Assembly (NCBI RefSeq): GCF_017115045.1
Contig: NZ_JABXKK010000015.1
Coordinates: 1 to 35,972 of the forward strand
Length of the DNA: 35,972 nucleotides
Direction: 5' to 3'
DNA from: Nostoc sp. NMS8
Lineage (GTDB): Bacteria; Cyanobacteriota; Cyanobacteriia; Cyanobacteriales; Nostocaceae
In this document: in pieces, positions 1-7,051 of the stretch
How the letters are laid out: each line of letters begins with the position of its first letter
Numbering within the stretch: the first letter of the stretch is position 1
Position numbers and translations under genes: made by a program
Notes under the pieces: generated by a model
What the model saw: the letters and a program-made list of their open reading frames with translations, nothing else
The model's database searches: none
Told to the model about the DNA's origin: nothing

Positions 1-469
1 AAGCTGGCTCTCAAAGCTTTGCACAGACTGGCTTATAAATTTTCGGACAGGTCTATTACTCTCGTCAGGCAAAATATTGTCTAAAATCTGGTTCCAGTCT
101 GTAAGTAGCATTACTTAATAAGCAAACGGGAATGATGACAAAGCCGTTTGTCTTATTAATTGAATCAAATTTGTTACTTAATCAACCTCAGTATTTTTAA
201 CCAATTGAATTGATTACTATATTAAAGCTTTTCTCTAAAAGCGATCGCTAGCAACACAAAGATGAAGCACAAGAAATAACCGATCAGCATTGAAGTAGCT
301 GCTAAAAAACATGGTAATAAATTTATTAGTGACACTTATGGAATTGGAACAAAACCGTCGCTAGGGCAAAATCCTACGGAAGCGGGGCTGCGTGACTTGA
401 TTAAGGAGATTGACGTTGACTCAAAGTTATCCACCGTGGTACATGGTTCCTCCCTGCTCCCCTGCTTCT
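1..469. other. Intergenic region with a possible decayed coding fragment
   Basis: No intact gene is seen. A short hairpin (CAAACGG near 124-130 with CCGTTTG near 144-150) could be the end of a transcript entering from the left. On the + strand, 280-498 is open for 73 codons without a start codon. It reads like protein around 290-440 (for example DTYGIGTKPSLGQ, then GLRDLIKEIDVD) and runs into the 3' end of the next gene. I do not recognise the family. It may be the tail of a deleted gene. Confidence 0.3.
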
Positions 470-1921
470 TTAACTCTCTCTCTTCTCTTGCCGTTCTTTG
501 AGTTTCAGCATAATCTCTGCGTGCATCTCGCGGGTAATTGGGTAAAAATACGTTAAAATTAAGCCCAAAATCAAACAAACTGTAGGTATGGGGCCAACGG
601 CAACGCGAATCGCAAACAGTGCCGATGCTGGTTGGATAGGCGATGGACTTCCGGCTACAGATGCTTGGAAACCTGCTACCTGCAAAGCATTTCCCACCAA
701 AAACAGCCCGAAAGCTAAACCAAATTTTTGCAGCAAAACCATGAAGCCATAGAAAATGCCTTCTCTGCGTTGTCCGGTTTGGAGTTCATCTAATTCAATC
801 ACATCTGGAATCATCGACCAGGGAATTAGATAAGCTGTGGATACGCCAAAACCTGCCATTACAGCCATCACATACATCAAAACTATTTGACCAGGTTGTA
901 AGAAAAATAGTCCGGCGGCGGCTATAATCCATAAACTCATTCCCAGAAAATAAACAACTTTTTTCCCGAATTTTTTACTCAGCGCCCCCCAGACAAATAG
1001 CATTAGTAGGGCAGTTCCTTGTACTGCAATCAGTATTGTCGGGACATCTGATTCTTTGAGACCCATGCAATTTACTACAAAATAGGGAATAATACTGGCT
1101 GTAATTTGCACACCTAGCCAAGAAAAAAGATATATACCAATAACAAATAGAAAAGGTCGGTTGCTGAAGACAATTTTTAGCTGTTCTAAGAAGGGGAGAG
1201 ATGCAGGTTCCTCAGCTTGGATACGTTTGGACTCAAAAGCCATGATGCGATCGCGGACTCCAAAAACGCACCAATATAATCCTAAAATCGAAATTACCGT
1301 ACAAATTGCTGCTAAAACGAGATATGCTTGTTGGCGATCGGCAATCTGCGAAAAAACAATTAGTGCTAAAATCAATGACAGAATGCTACCACCAATGGAA
1401 AATGTAAAGCGAAAACTGTTAAGGCTGGTGCGTTCGTCGTAATCTTGAGTTAATTCTGGAGTCATTGCCGTATAAGGCAAATTCACAACGGTGTAAAAGG
1501 ACTGAGATAGAATCCCAATCGCTACGTAATACCAGAACAGCGGCCAAATATTATTACTATGATTTGCACTAAATTGCGGTACAATCCACTGCAAGAAAAA
1601 GAAAATTCCAAAAGGGATTGCTCCATAAAACATCCAAGGAAGACGACGACCCCAGCGACGAGATTTCGTTTTATCACTCAGGAACCCAACAAGCGGATCG
1701 TTTACACCATCCCAGATTTTGCTAATCATCAAAATGCTGCCAGCTAAACCCGCAGGGATACCAGCGATATTGGTAAAGAAAAACAGCAGATAAAAGACGG
1801 AGATGTTTGCAGTGATTGCTGGGCCTAAATCTCCTGCACCGTAAGCCAGCTTTGTTTTCAAGTCAAGTTTTTTACTGAGAATATCTCGTTGGGCATCGCC
1901 ATTAGCAGCAGAATCGTTCAT
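470..1921 (-). CDS. GPH-family (MelB-like) MFS sugar:cation symporter
   Basis: This is a polytopic inner-membrane transporter of about 483 residues with roughly twelve hydrophobic segments, the usual size for the glycoside-pentoside-hexuronide:cation symporter family. Near residues 55-75 it has the family signature after the second membrane segment (NDPLVGFLSDKTKSRRWGRR, the counterpart of the MelB D-G-x-x-D and RRxP region). The charged loop before the C-terminal half (ESKRIQAEE) and the second-half motif SKKFGKKVVYF also fit. Members import sugars or related solutes with Na+ or H+; the substrate cannot be read from sequence. ATG at 1921 is chosen as the start. An in-frame GTG four codons upstream (1933) is possible, and neither has a clear ribosome-binding site. 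The gene stands alone, divergent from the phosphoribosyltransferase gene. Confidence 0.85.
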   Translation of the reverse strand: MNDSAANGDAQRDILSKKLDLKTKLAYGAGDLGPAITANISVFYLLFFFTNIAGIPAGLAGSILMISKIWDGVNDPLVGFLSDKTKSRRWGRRLPWMFYGAIPFGIFFFLQWIVPQFSANHSNNIWPLFWYYVAIGILSQSFYTVVNLPYTAMTPELTQDYDERTSLNSFRFTFSIGGSILSLILALIVFSQIADRQQAYLVLAAICTVISILGLYWCVFGVRDRIMAFESKRIQAEEPASLPFLEQLKIVFSNRPFLFVIGIYLFSWLGVQITASIIPYFVVNCMGLKESDVPTILIAVQGTALLMLFVWGALSKKFGKKVVYFLGMSLWIIAAAGLFFLQPGQIVLMYVMAVMAGFGVSTAYLIPWSMIPDVIELDELQTGQRREGIFYGFMVLLQKFGLAFGLFLVGNALQVAGFQASVAGSPSPIQPASALFAIRVAVGPIPTVCLILGLILTYFYPITREMHAEIMLKLKERQEKRES

Positions 1922-1950
1922 AATAACTTGCACTCATACTAAAATAAATT

Positions 1951-1980
1951 TGCGTAGGCGTAGCCCGTCGTAGACATCGC
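1951..1980 (+). repeat. HIP1-splitting 21-bp insert, copy A
   Basis: This 30-bp stretch has the form T-GCG, 21 nt, ATCGC. It is identical to the reverse complement of 3490-3519 and differs at three positions from 26503-26532. Removing the internal 21 nt recreates a HIP1 octamer GCGATCGC. The insert contains CGTAG three times. It lies in the spacer between the divergent symporter and phosphoribosyltransferase genes. Confidence 0.7.
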
Positions 1981-2016
1981 CATCAATACTAGCTATCTAC
2001 CACTCCCGTTAGCCTT

Positions 2017-2526
2017 ATGCCAGACCTTTACGTTTCTTGGTCAGATTATCACCAAAAAATTGAACAACTGGCTATTCAGATTTATGAATCCGGTTGGAAA
2101 TTTAACCAGATTATCTGTCTTGCTAGAGGAGGACTACGAGTTGGAGATATTCTCTCCCGAATATACGATCAACCACTGGCAATTTTAGCAACCTCATCTT
2201 ACAGTGGCCCTGGTAAACAAGATAGAAGTAATTTAATTTTCTCCCGCCACTTAACAATGACTGCTGAAAAGTTAGGTTCGCACATTCTTCTAGTGGATGA
2301 CTTAGTAGACTCTGGGGTAACACTGAAACAAACTATACCTTGGCTCAAGCAATATAGTGATTTCCCCATTGAGGAAATTCGCACCGCCGTACTTTGGTAT
2401 AAAGCCTGTTCAGTTCTAAAACCCGATTACTATGTCGATTACTTAGCTAACAATCCCTGGATTCACCAACCCTTTGAACACTACGAGCAGATGAACCCCG
2501 CAGAATTAGCGGCTAAGGCGAGTTAA
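2017..2526 (+). CDS. Phosphoribosyltransferase family protein
   Basis: A 169-aa type I phosphoribosyltransferase-fold protein. The PRPP-binding loop is clear at residues 89-100 (HILLVDDLVDSG, with the acidic pair Asp94-Asp95 and the following D-S-G-x-T). An N-terminal segment (IICLARGGLRVGDIL, about residues 33-47) is the R-G-G motif seen in xanthine/hypoxanthine-type enzymes. Such proteins transfer ribose-5-phosphate from PRPP to a purine base, but many cyanobacterial members are uncharacterised, so the substrate is unassigned. It resembles Gpt/Hpt-like proteins most in length and motif order. The ATG at 2017 is the first start in the frame. The gene is followed by a repeat-rich spacer and the RNA-ligase-like gene on the same strand. 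Confidence 0.8.
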   Translation: MPDLYVSWSDYHQKIEQLAIQIYESGWKFNQIICLARGGLRVGDILSRIYDQPLAILATSSYSGPGKQDRSNLIFSRHLTMTAEKLGSHILLVDDLVDSGVTLKQTIPWLKQYSDFPIEEIRTAVLWYKACSVLKPDYYVDYLANNPWIHQPFEHYEQMNPAELAAKAS

Positions 2527-2690
2527 GGAGGCAGGCGGCAGGAGGCAGGAGGTAGACTGTTGACTTTGTTGATTTTACTGAATTAGTTAGTGTAGCGGTA
2601 GCGAGTCCGTGTACCCCTGCGGGAAAGCAAGCTACGCACAGCGTCTCGTACAAAGCGTCATTACGAATTACGAATTACGAATTACGAATT
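2527..2690. repeat. Repeat-rich spacer with (ATTACGA)4 heptamers
   Basis: Immediately after the phosphoribosyltransferase stop lies a GGCAGGA-type degenerate heptamer run (about 2527-2556). A small palindrome-like dispersed element follows (about 2588-2655, containing GCTACGCACAGCGTCTCGTA). Then come four perfect ATTACGA heptamers plus ATT at 2660-2690, ending seven bases before the next start codon. Heptanucleotide short tandem repeats of this kind are characteristic of heterocystous cyanobacteria. Confidence 0.85.
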
Positions 2691-2696
2691 ATTTTA

Positions 2697-3263
2697 ATGA
2701 GCCGTTTTTTTATCGCCCTTTTACCACCGCAAGACATTCAAGATTACGCCAACCAGGTTAAACAGTACTTTGCCGATCGCTATGCTAGTAGTGGGGCGCT
2801 AAAGTCTCCGCCTCATATTACCTTGCAGCCGCCCTTTGAATGGGTAGATGCTAACCTGTCACTGCTAGAAGCATCTTTGAAAGAGTTTGCTAGTAGACAA
2901 CAGCCAGTAGCAATTACACTCAGGGGGTTTAGTGCCTTTGTGCCTCGCGTTATATACATAAATGTAGTTAGAAGTCAAAAAATTTTGATTTTGCAAGCTG
3001 ATTTAATGGCTTATACAGAAAGCAACTTGGGAATTGTTGACAAGGTTTCTAAAACTCGCCCTTTTGCACCTCATATAACGGTTGCGTTTCGGGATTTAAC
3101 AAAGCAGAATTTTAAAGCTGCTTGGCCAGAATTTGAAAAGCGTCAGTTGGATCTTGAGTTTACCGCCGACAAATTAACATTACTACTTCACGATGGTAGG
3201 CGCTGGAATGTTAAGTCGGAGTTTGCTTTTGCTGATGATGGTTTAATTCTCAGTCAGTTTTAA
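2697..3263 (+). CDS. 2'-5' RNA ligase / 2H phosphoesterase family protein
   Basis: A 188-aa protein of the 2H superfamily (LigT/CPDase/AKAP7-like). Both catalytic HxT signatures are visible: His40-Ile-Thr42 in PPHITLQPPF and His126-Ile-Thr128 in FAPHITVAF, separated by the usual interval. Family members hydrolyse or form cyclic and 2'-5' phosphodiester bonds in RNA or nucleotides; the physiological substrate is unknown. The ATG at 2697 starts a typical MSRFFIALLPP N-terminus. There is no good ribosome-binding site because an (ATTACGA)4 repeat sits directly upstream. The 3' end overlaps by ten bases the end of the decayed kinase gene on the other strand. Confidence 0.85.
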   Translation: MSRFFIALLPPQDIQDYANQVKQYFADRYASSGALKSPPHITLQPPFEWVDANLSLLEASLKEFASRQQPVAITLRGFSAFVPRVIYINVVRSQKILILQADLMAYTESNLGIVDKVSKTRPFAPHITVAFRDLTKQNFKAAWPEFEKRQLDLEFTADKLTLLLHDGRRWNVKSEFAFADDGLILSQF

Positions 3264-3690
3264 CTGCAACCGGAAGTATGATTGCAAACTCTGTTCCTTG
3301 TCCGAGAACAGAATTTTGATGAAATAACCCCTCTGTCGGACAATCGGCTTATGGACTTCGTTAACGATCGCTGTTTTGCCGATACCAGAGAAGCCCGCTT
3401 TCTCTACTACCGCCACTGAGCCGGTCAAAGGCTTGCAGCAAGGTAGCTACTTCGGTTTCACGACCATAAAGTTTTTCTGGGATGAGGAAGCGATGTCTAC
3501 GACGGGCTACGCCTACGCACACATCCCGTTGAGCAATTGGGAGACTTTCAATTCTACCGGTTTCCTTGAGTTGAGCCAAACAAATTTCTAAATCATATTT
3601 CAGTCCTAATGCACTCTGATAGAGCTCTTCAGCATTTTTTGCCATCAATTTCATCACGATATCTGAAATCATCTGTGGAATTTCTTTTTC
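3254..3690 (-). pseudogene. Relic of a Ser/Thr kinase-AAA ATPase-histidine kinase chimera
   Basis: These are pieces of the large cyanobacterial chimera PknB kinase-AAA-GAF-histidine kinase, read on the - strand. In order they are: the end of the kinase domain (EIPQMISDIVMKLMAKNAEE, about 3615-3690); the linker to the AAA domain (FLIPEKLYGRETEVATLLQA); after a frameshift near 3415, the Walker A region (AGFSGIGKTAIVNEVHKPIV); and, after a large deletion near 3330, the last residues of the histidine kinase (NSVLGQGTEFAIILPV) ending at TGA 3254-3256. A full-length member would be several kilobases, so this is a nonfunctional remnant. A 21-bp in-frame repeat is inserted in the linker (see copy B). 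Confidence 0.75.
3490..3519 (-). repeat. HIP1-splitting 21-bp insert, copy B
   Basis: This is an exact reverse complement of 1951-1980. It interrupts the kinase relic at codons that intact relatives read as RDVCDRFLIPEK; here they read RDVCVGVARRRHRFLIPEK. Deleting 21 nt restores GTGTGCGATCGCTTC, which is a HIP1 site and the conserved protein sequence. The insertion is in frame. Confidence 0.75.
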
Positions 3691-3914
3691 CCTCCTGTCT
3701 CCTGCTGCGTAGTATCATCGATAGTTGAGAAGAAGCGATCGCGATCGCCCTTTATTTTTCTCGGTGTGTAGTCGCCTACGCCAAACGTCACACTCATCTA
3801 ACTTTTGGAACGCCTTGCAAACAAGAAATGTTAGATTTATTTATTTCTACTTACCTAATTTTTGTAAACCAAGATACATTAAATGGTAGTTTAATCGCAA
3901 AGGAACCAAAACGT

Positions 3915-4658
3915 ATGTCCGTTAGTAGCCCTGAAGTCATCCGTCATATATTGATTGGGCTGGGATATTTAGCTCCTGAGATTGATCCTAAGCCGGATCT
4001 CACTAAATTTGCTCCCTGGAAGCGGAATAACAACTCCTTGACAGACGATCCTACTGAAGAAGCCATTAAAAAATTTCAGAAACAGTACTCACAAAAACTT
4101 ACGGTTAATGGTAATGCTGATGCCGAGACTCGAACTGTAATGGAAGATACAGTCAAAGGGCTTCAGAATAGATTGAAGTTTCACGGTTTTGCAACCAATG
4201 CCGAAATTCCTCTCGACAAGCCTTTTTATGGCCCAGCTACTTATACAGCAGTCAAGAAATTTCAGAAATCTCAGGGTTTAACTCAAAATGGTATTGCTAC
4301 TATTGAACAGCGTCAAATTCTACAGCAACCGAGTCTCACAGATAAGCCCCCAACTCCGCCTCAGTCACAAGTTAAGCTGATAGATTTGTGCTTTCAATTC
4401 AAAAAAAATCCTCAAAATCCTTCTTACATTGCAGCATTAAATAACTTACAACTAAATTTACCCAAGGATGTTTTAAACAAAGTTACTAACAAATGGAGGG
4501 GAACAAACGATCAAAACCCTGAGATTGTCAAGCTGACAAATCTTTTTACTTATTATGATGACAACAATGCAAACCATCGTGATGCACTAAATCACTTACA
4601 AAGTCAGATTACCCCAGCCATTTCTCAAGCATTTTTAAATCTCTGGAATAAGAAGTAA
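3915..4658 (+). CDS. Peptidoglycan-binding (PG_binding_1) domain protein
   Basis: A protein of about 247 residues with two tandem peptidoglycan-binding-like modules. The first spans roughly residues 5-75 (VIRHILIGLGYLAP ... TEEAIKKFQKQY ... VNGNADAETRTVM). The second is at about 80-140 (LQNRLKFHGF ... GPATYTAVKKFQKSQGLTQNGIATIEQRQIL). The FQ...G...G...T pattern is typical of the three-helix cell-wall-binding fold. The C-terminal 100 residues are not recognised and no catalytic domain is seen. ATG 3915 is preferred because AAAGGA lies about ten bases upstream. An in-frame ATG at 3828 would add 29 residues that do not look like a standard signal peptide. How the protein would reach the wall is unclear. 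It is a single gene without obvious partners. Confidence 0.75.
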   Translation: MSVSSPEVIRHILIGLGYLAPEIDPKPDLTKFAPWKRNNNSLTDDPTEEAIKKFQKQYSQKLTVNGNADAETRTVMEDTVKGLQNRLKFHGFATNAEIPLDKPFYGPATYTAVKKFQKSQGLTQNGIATIEQRQILQQPSLTDKPPTPPQSQVKLIDLCFQFKKNPQNPSYIAALNNLQLNLPKDVLNKVTNKWRGTNDQNPEIVKLTNLFTYYDDNNANHRDALNHLQSQITPAISQAFLNLWNKK

Positions 4659-5145
4659 ACAAATGGGACATACAGCAGAGAATAAGGAACAGGGGACAAT
4701 TTACCTCATTTACTTGAAATCTGCTGTATTTCGCGTTTCTTATAGGCCATGAAATCGTTTTAGATGTTGGGCTAGAGAGTTTCTACGCATACTCAAATGG
4801 ACATCAACGAAAATCGGCGGGCGGCTATCTCGGACACGCCTCTTGTTGGGATGGGATTCCCGCGGATCTTCGTTGATTTTGGATTAGTCCACGGAGGTGG
4901 ACTTTGTTAATGTAGTAGTGATTTCAATCCGTCAAAGACTTCCGTGTATACCGTAGCCTTTTAGGAGAGAGTTTTTCCAGATACCGTGAAAAGTCAGAAC
5001 TGCGATCGCAGTTAGGGGAAATTGCTCCCGAATTGTTCGGTTCTACCACTGTCATCAGTACACAAATAGCTATAACCTCTTAAGTAGTAGTCAAATGTCT
5101 ACCCTAGACGCTGTTAGTCGCTCTTGAATTAAGGGGTGAAAACCT
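4659..5145. other. Gene-free spacer rich in small palindromic repeats
   Basis: No gene is supported. A 60-bp element right after the upstream stop has 10-bp perfect ends (ATACAGCAGA 4670-4679, TCTGCTGTAT 4720-4729). A long inverted repeat has arms 4803-4821 and 4859-4877 (17 of 19 pairs). A compact palindrome AGTCCAC-GGAG-GTGGACT (about 4886-4903) is followed by GTAGTAGTGATTTCAATC; this resembles a dispersed element common in Nostoc-type genomes, by recollection only. The 3' part (about 4970-5145) should contain the promoter of the histidine kinase gene, but I cannot place it with confidence. Confidence 0.6.
4803..4877. repeat. 19-bp imperfect inverted repeat with 37-nt spacer
   Basis: The left arm ATCAACGAAAATCGGCGGG (4803-4821) pairs with CCCGCGGATCTTCGTTGAT (4859-4877) with two mismatches. 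It could fold as a long hairpin in RNA or be a degenerate mobile repeat. No run of U follows, so it is not a standard terminator. Confidence 0.55.
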
Positions 5146-6657
5146 GTGTACGAATGGATATTGCCAAGCCTGAGCGAAATCTTGGCTGAAAATCAATCAA
5201 GTGTAGCTGAATCTTCACCTGCTAAAGCAGAGCAGCAATGGCGTGTCAGCCTCGCAGCGACAGAACATTTGCTATTAAATACTTTAGCATCTGATTCAGT
5301 TGACACAATCCAAGGATTAGTTTTAGCTGCACCAGCACCCTTATTTAGTCAACCAAAACTAATTCAAAGTTTACAAACAGTAACTTTTACGGCAAAACCA
5401 TTTAATCCCTTGGCACTAATGCCATTTCAGATGCCAGGTGCGATCTCTGCTGCGAGTTACACCAACGCGCATGTAAATGAAGAAATAGATCCCCATGAAT
5501 CGGTACTTCCTTTACTACCTGCCGATCCGTTAGGGGCAGAACAATTTTGCTTGGTTTTTACAGATAAATTTAGATTAGTACTGGTTTTAGCAACCCACAA
5601 AAACGGTAAAAAAACCTTTTCATTTTCTTTTGAACCAGAAGTAGTGCAACAGGCTTGGCGATCGCTAGGGACACGAGTAATGCTGGCTAATCCAGAATTT
5701 TTCGCTCGCTTGGACGCATTAGTAGAAGAGTATTCCCCGGTAGCACCAGACTACCGTATCATCATTCAGTTTAGCCAATTGTTGCTTCAGAAATTAACAG
5801 AACCAGAAGAAACTAGGGACTCTTTACTAGGAACTGGGGATAAGGCGGAGAAGGAGAATAACCAATCCCCATTACCCCTTATCCCCAGAGGAGGCCCCAC
5901 CATCCCCAATCCCCAATCCTCAAATCCTGATGTAGAATTGCTCCAAGCCTTCGCTCACGAAGTTCGTACACCTTTAACAACTATTCGCACCATGACTCGT
6001 CTACTACTGAAACGGCGAGACTTAGATGCTAGCGTGATCAATCGCTTAAAAATTATCGATCACGAGTGTACCGAGCAAATTGACCGCATGGAATTGCTGT
6101 TTAAGGCAGCAGAATTGGAAACTACTACCTCAGCAAAATCATCAAAAACTCAACTCACGCCGATGTCTTTAGATCAAGTGTTACAGCAGAGTATTCCCCG
6201 TTGGGAACAAGCAGCACATCGGCGGAACTTAACTTTAAATGTTGTTTTACCTCAGCAACTACCAACAGTGGTGAGTAATCCCACCATGTTAGATCAGGTA
6301 CTCACTGGTTTGATGGAAAATTTTACTCGCAGTTTACCTGCTGGCAGCCATATTCAAGTACAGGTTATCCCAGCTGGAGATCAACTGAAGTTACAATTAT
6401 CGCCCCAATTCGGCTGCAAAGATTCAAATAAAGCTGCCACACCTGCAACGCCACCAATTCGTAAAGCTCTGGGTCAATTGCTAATGTTTCAACCAGAAAC
6501 AGGTACGATTAGTTTGAATATCGCCGCAACCAAGCATTTGTTTCAGGCGATCGGTGGCAAACTGATTGTGCGTCAGCGTCCACATTATGGGGAAGTTTTG
6601 ACGATTTTCCTGCCTTTAGAAGTTAGCAATAAACAGAAACCAGTAGTCAGGAATTAG
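5146..6657 (+). CDS. Histidine kinase-like protein with eroded catalytic domain
   Basis: A 503-aa protein starting at GTG 5146, with AAGGGG about ten bases upstream. Residues 1-220 form a soluble N-terminal region that I cannot assign. Residues about 225-262 are a low-complexity linker encoded by tandem CCCCAAT-like repeats. The dimerisation domain is clear, with His271 in AFAHEVRTPLTT. The C-terminal ATPase region keeps a weak N-box (VLTGLMENFTRS), but the D-x-G-x-G (G1) and G-x-G-L-G (G2) boxes cannot be found. Instead there is a short diverged tail (AIGGKLIVRQRPHYGEVLTIFLPL). It may be a pseudokinase or phosphotransfer scaffold, or a kinase with a highly divergent ATP site. There is no transmembrane segment, so it is probably cytoplasmic. 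No response-regulator gene is adjacent. Confidence 0.75.
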   Translation: MYEWILPSLSEILAENQSSVAESSPAKAEQQWRVSLAATEHLLLNTLASDSVDTIQGLVLAAPAPLFSQPKLIQSLQTVTFTAKPFNPLALMPFQMPGAISAASYTNAHVNEEIDPHESVLPLLPADPLGAEQFCLVFTDKFRLVLVLATHKNGKKTFSFSFEPEVVQQAWRSLGTRVMLANPEFFARLDALVEEYSPVAPDYRIIIQFSQLLLQKLTEPEETRDSLLGTGDKAEKENNQSPLPLIPRGGPTIPNPQSSNPDVELLQAFAHEVRTPLTTIRTMTRLLLKRRDLDASVINRLKIIDHECTEQIDRMELLFKAAELETTTSAKSSKTQLTPMSLDQVLQQSIPRWEQAAHRRNLTLNVVLPQQLPTVVSNPTMLDQVLTGLMENFTRSLPAGSHIQVQVIPAGDQLKLQLSPQFGCKDSNKAATPATPPIRKALGQLLMFQPETGTISLNIAATKHLFQAIGGKLIVRQRPHYGEVLTIFLPLEVSNKQKPVVRN

Positions 6658-6677
6658 ACATCCAGTGAAAAAGAATA

Positions 6678-6714
6678 TAGAGACGCGTTAGCAAAGTAGA
6701 ATTTCGCCTCTCTA
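6678..6714 (+). terminator. Hairpin downstream of the histidine kinase gene
   Basis: The stem TAGAGACGCG (6678-6687) pairs with CGCCTCTCTA (6705-6714) with one mismatch and a 17-nt loop, 20 bases after the stop. No strong U-run follows. It may be a terminator-like or REP-like hairpin. Confidence 0.35.
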
Positions 6715-6803
6715 CAAGGGTTCTGGATAAGTTTCTAGATAAGGCATATCTAATTTCACCAGATGCCAGTAAATAGGGTTTCCTGAAAAAGAGGAGTTAT
6801 GAA

Positions 6804-6837
6804 AAGCACCTCATCTTGCTTGCGGGATGAGGTGCTT
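6804..6837 (+). terminator. Perfect 12-bp hairpin, possible terminator
   Basis: AAGCACCTCATC (6804-6815) pairs perfectly with GATGAGGTGCTT (6826-6837) around a 10-nt loop and is followed by CGATTTTAC. The short T-run gives a plausible but weak intrinsic terminator for the gene ending at 6657. Confidence 0.5.
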
Positions 6838-6851
6838 CGATTTTACTAAGT

Positions 6852-7028
6852 TAGGACTTACGCATTGACAGAAAAGCCAAAATAAGAGGTATAGTTTTCA
6901 AGGCTTCTAGGTAGGTTTTTCAGTCATATTTTGGCGATCGCCAGCAATCAAAAGTGACCGCCAAAAGCCTTAAACAACGTATTTACGTTAATACACAAGA
7001 TAGTTTTTTTTACAGTGCGTAAGTCCTA
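6852..7028. mobile_element. 177-bp MITE with 13-bp terminal inverted repeats
   Basis: The ends TAGGACTTACGCA (6852-6864) and TGCGTAAGTCCTA (7016-7028) are perfect inverted repeats. Homology continues for three more bases with one mismatch. The element is flanked by a direct repeat TAAGT (6847-6851 and 7029-7033) that looks like a target-site duplication. No coding capacity is present; the interior has an A/T-rich run and one HIP1 site. The size and structure are those of a miniature inverted-repeat transposable element mobilised by a full-length IS elsewhere. A 2-bp TA duplication with an 11-bp repeat is an alternative reading. Confidence 0.75.
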
Positions 7029-7051
7029 TAAGTGACTATTTGGGTTTAATA

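Noticed and set aside
2660..2690. (ATTACGA)4 considered as replication iterons
   Set aside because: Only one short cluster, no Rep or DnaA gene or box nearby; it is a common heptamer repeat type in these cyanobacteria.
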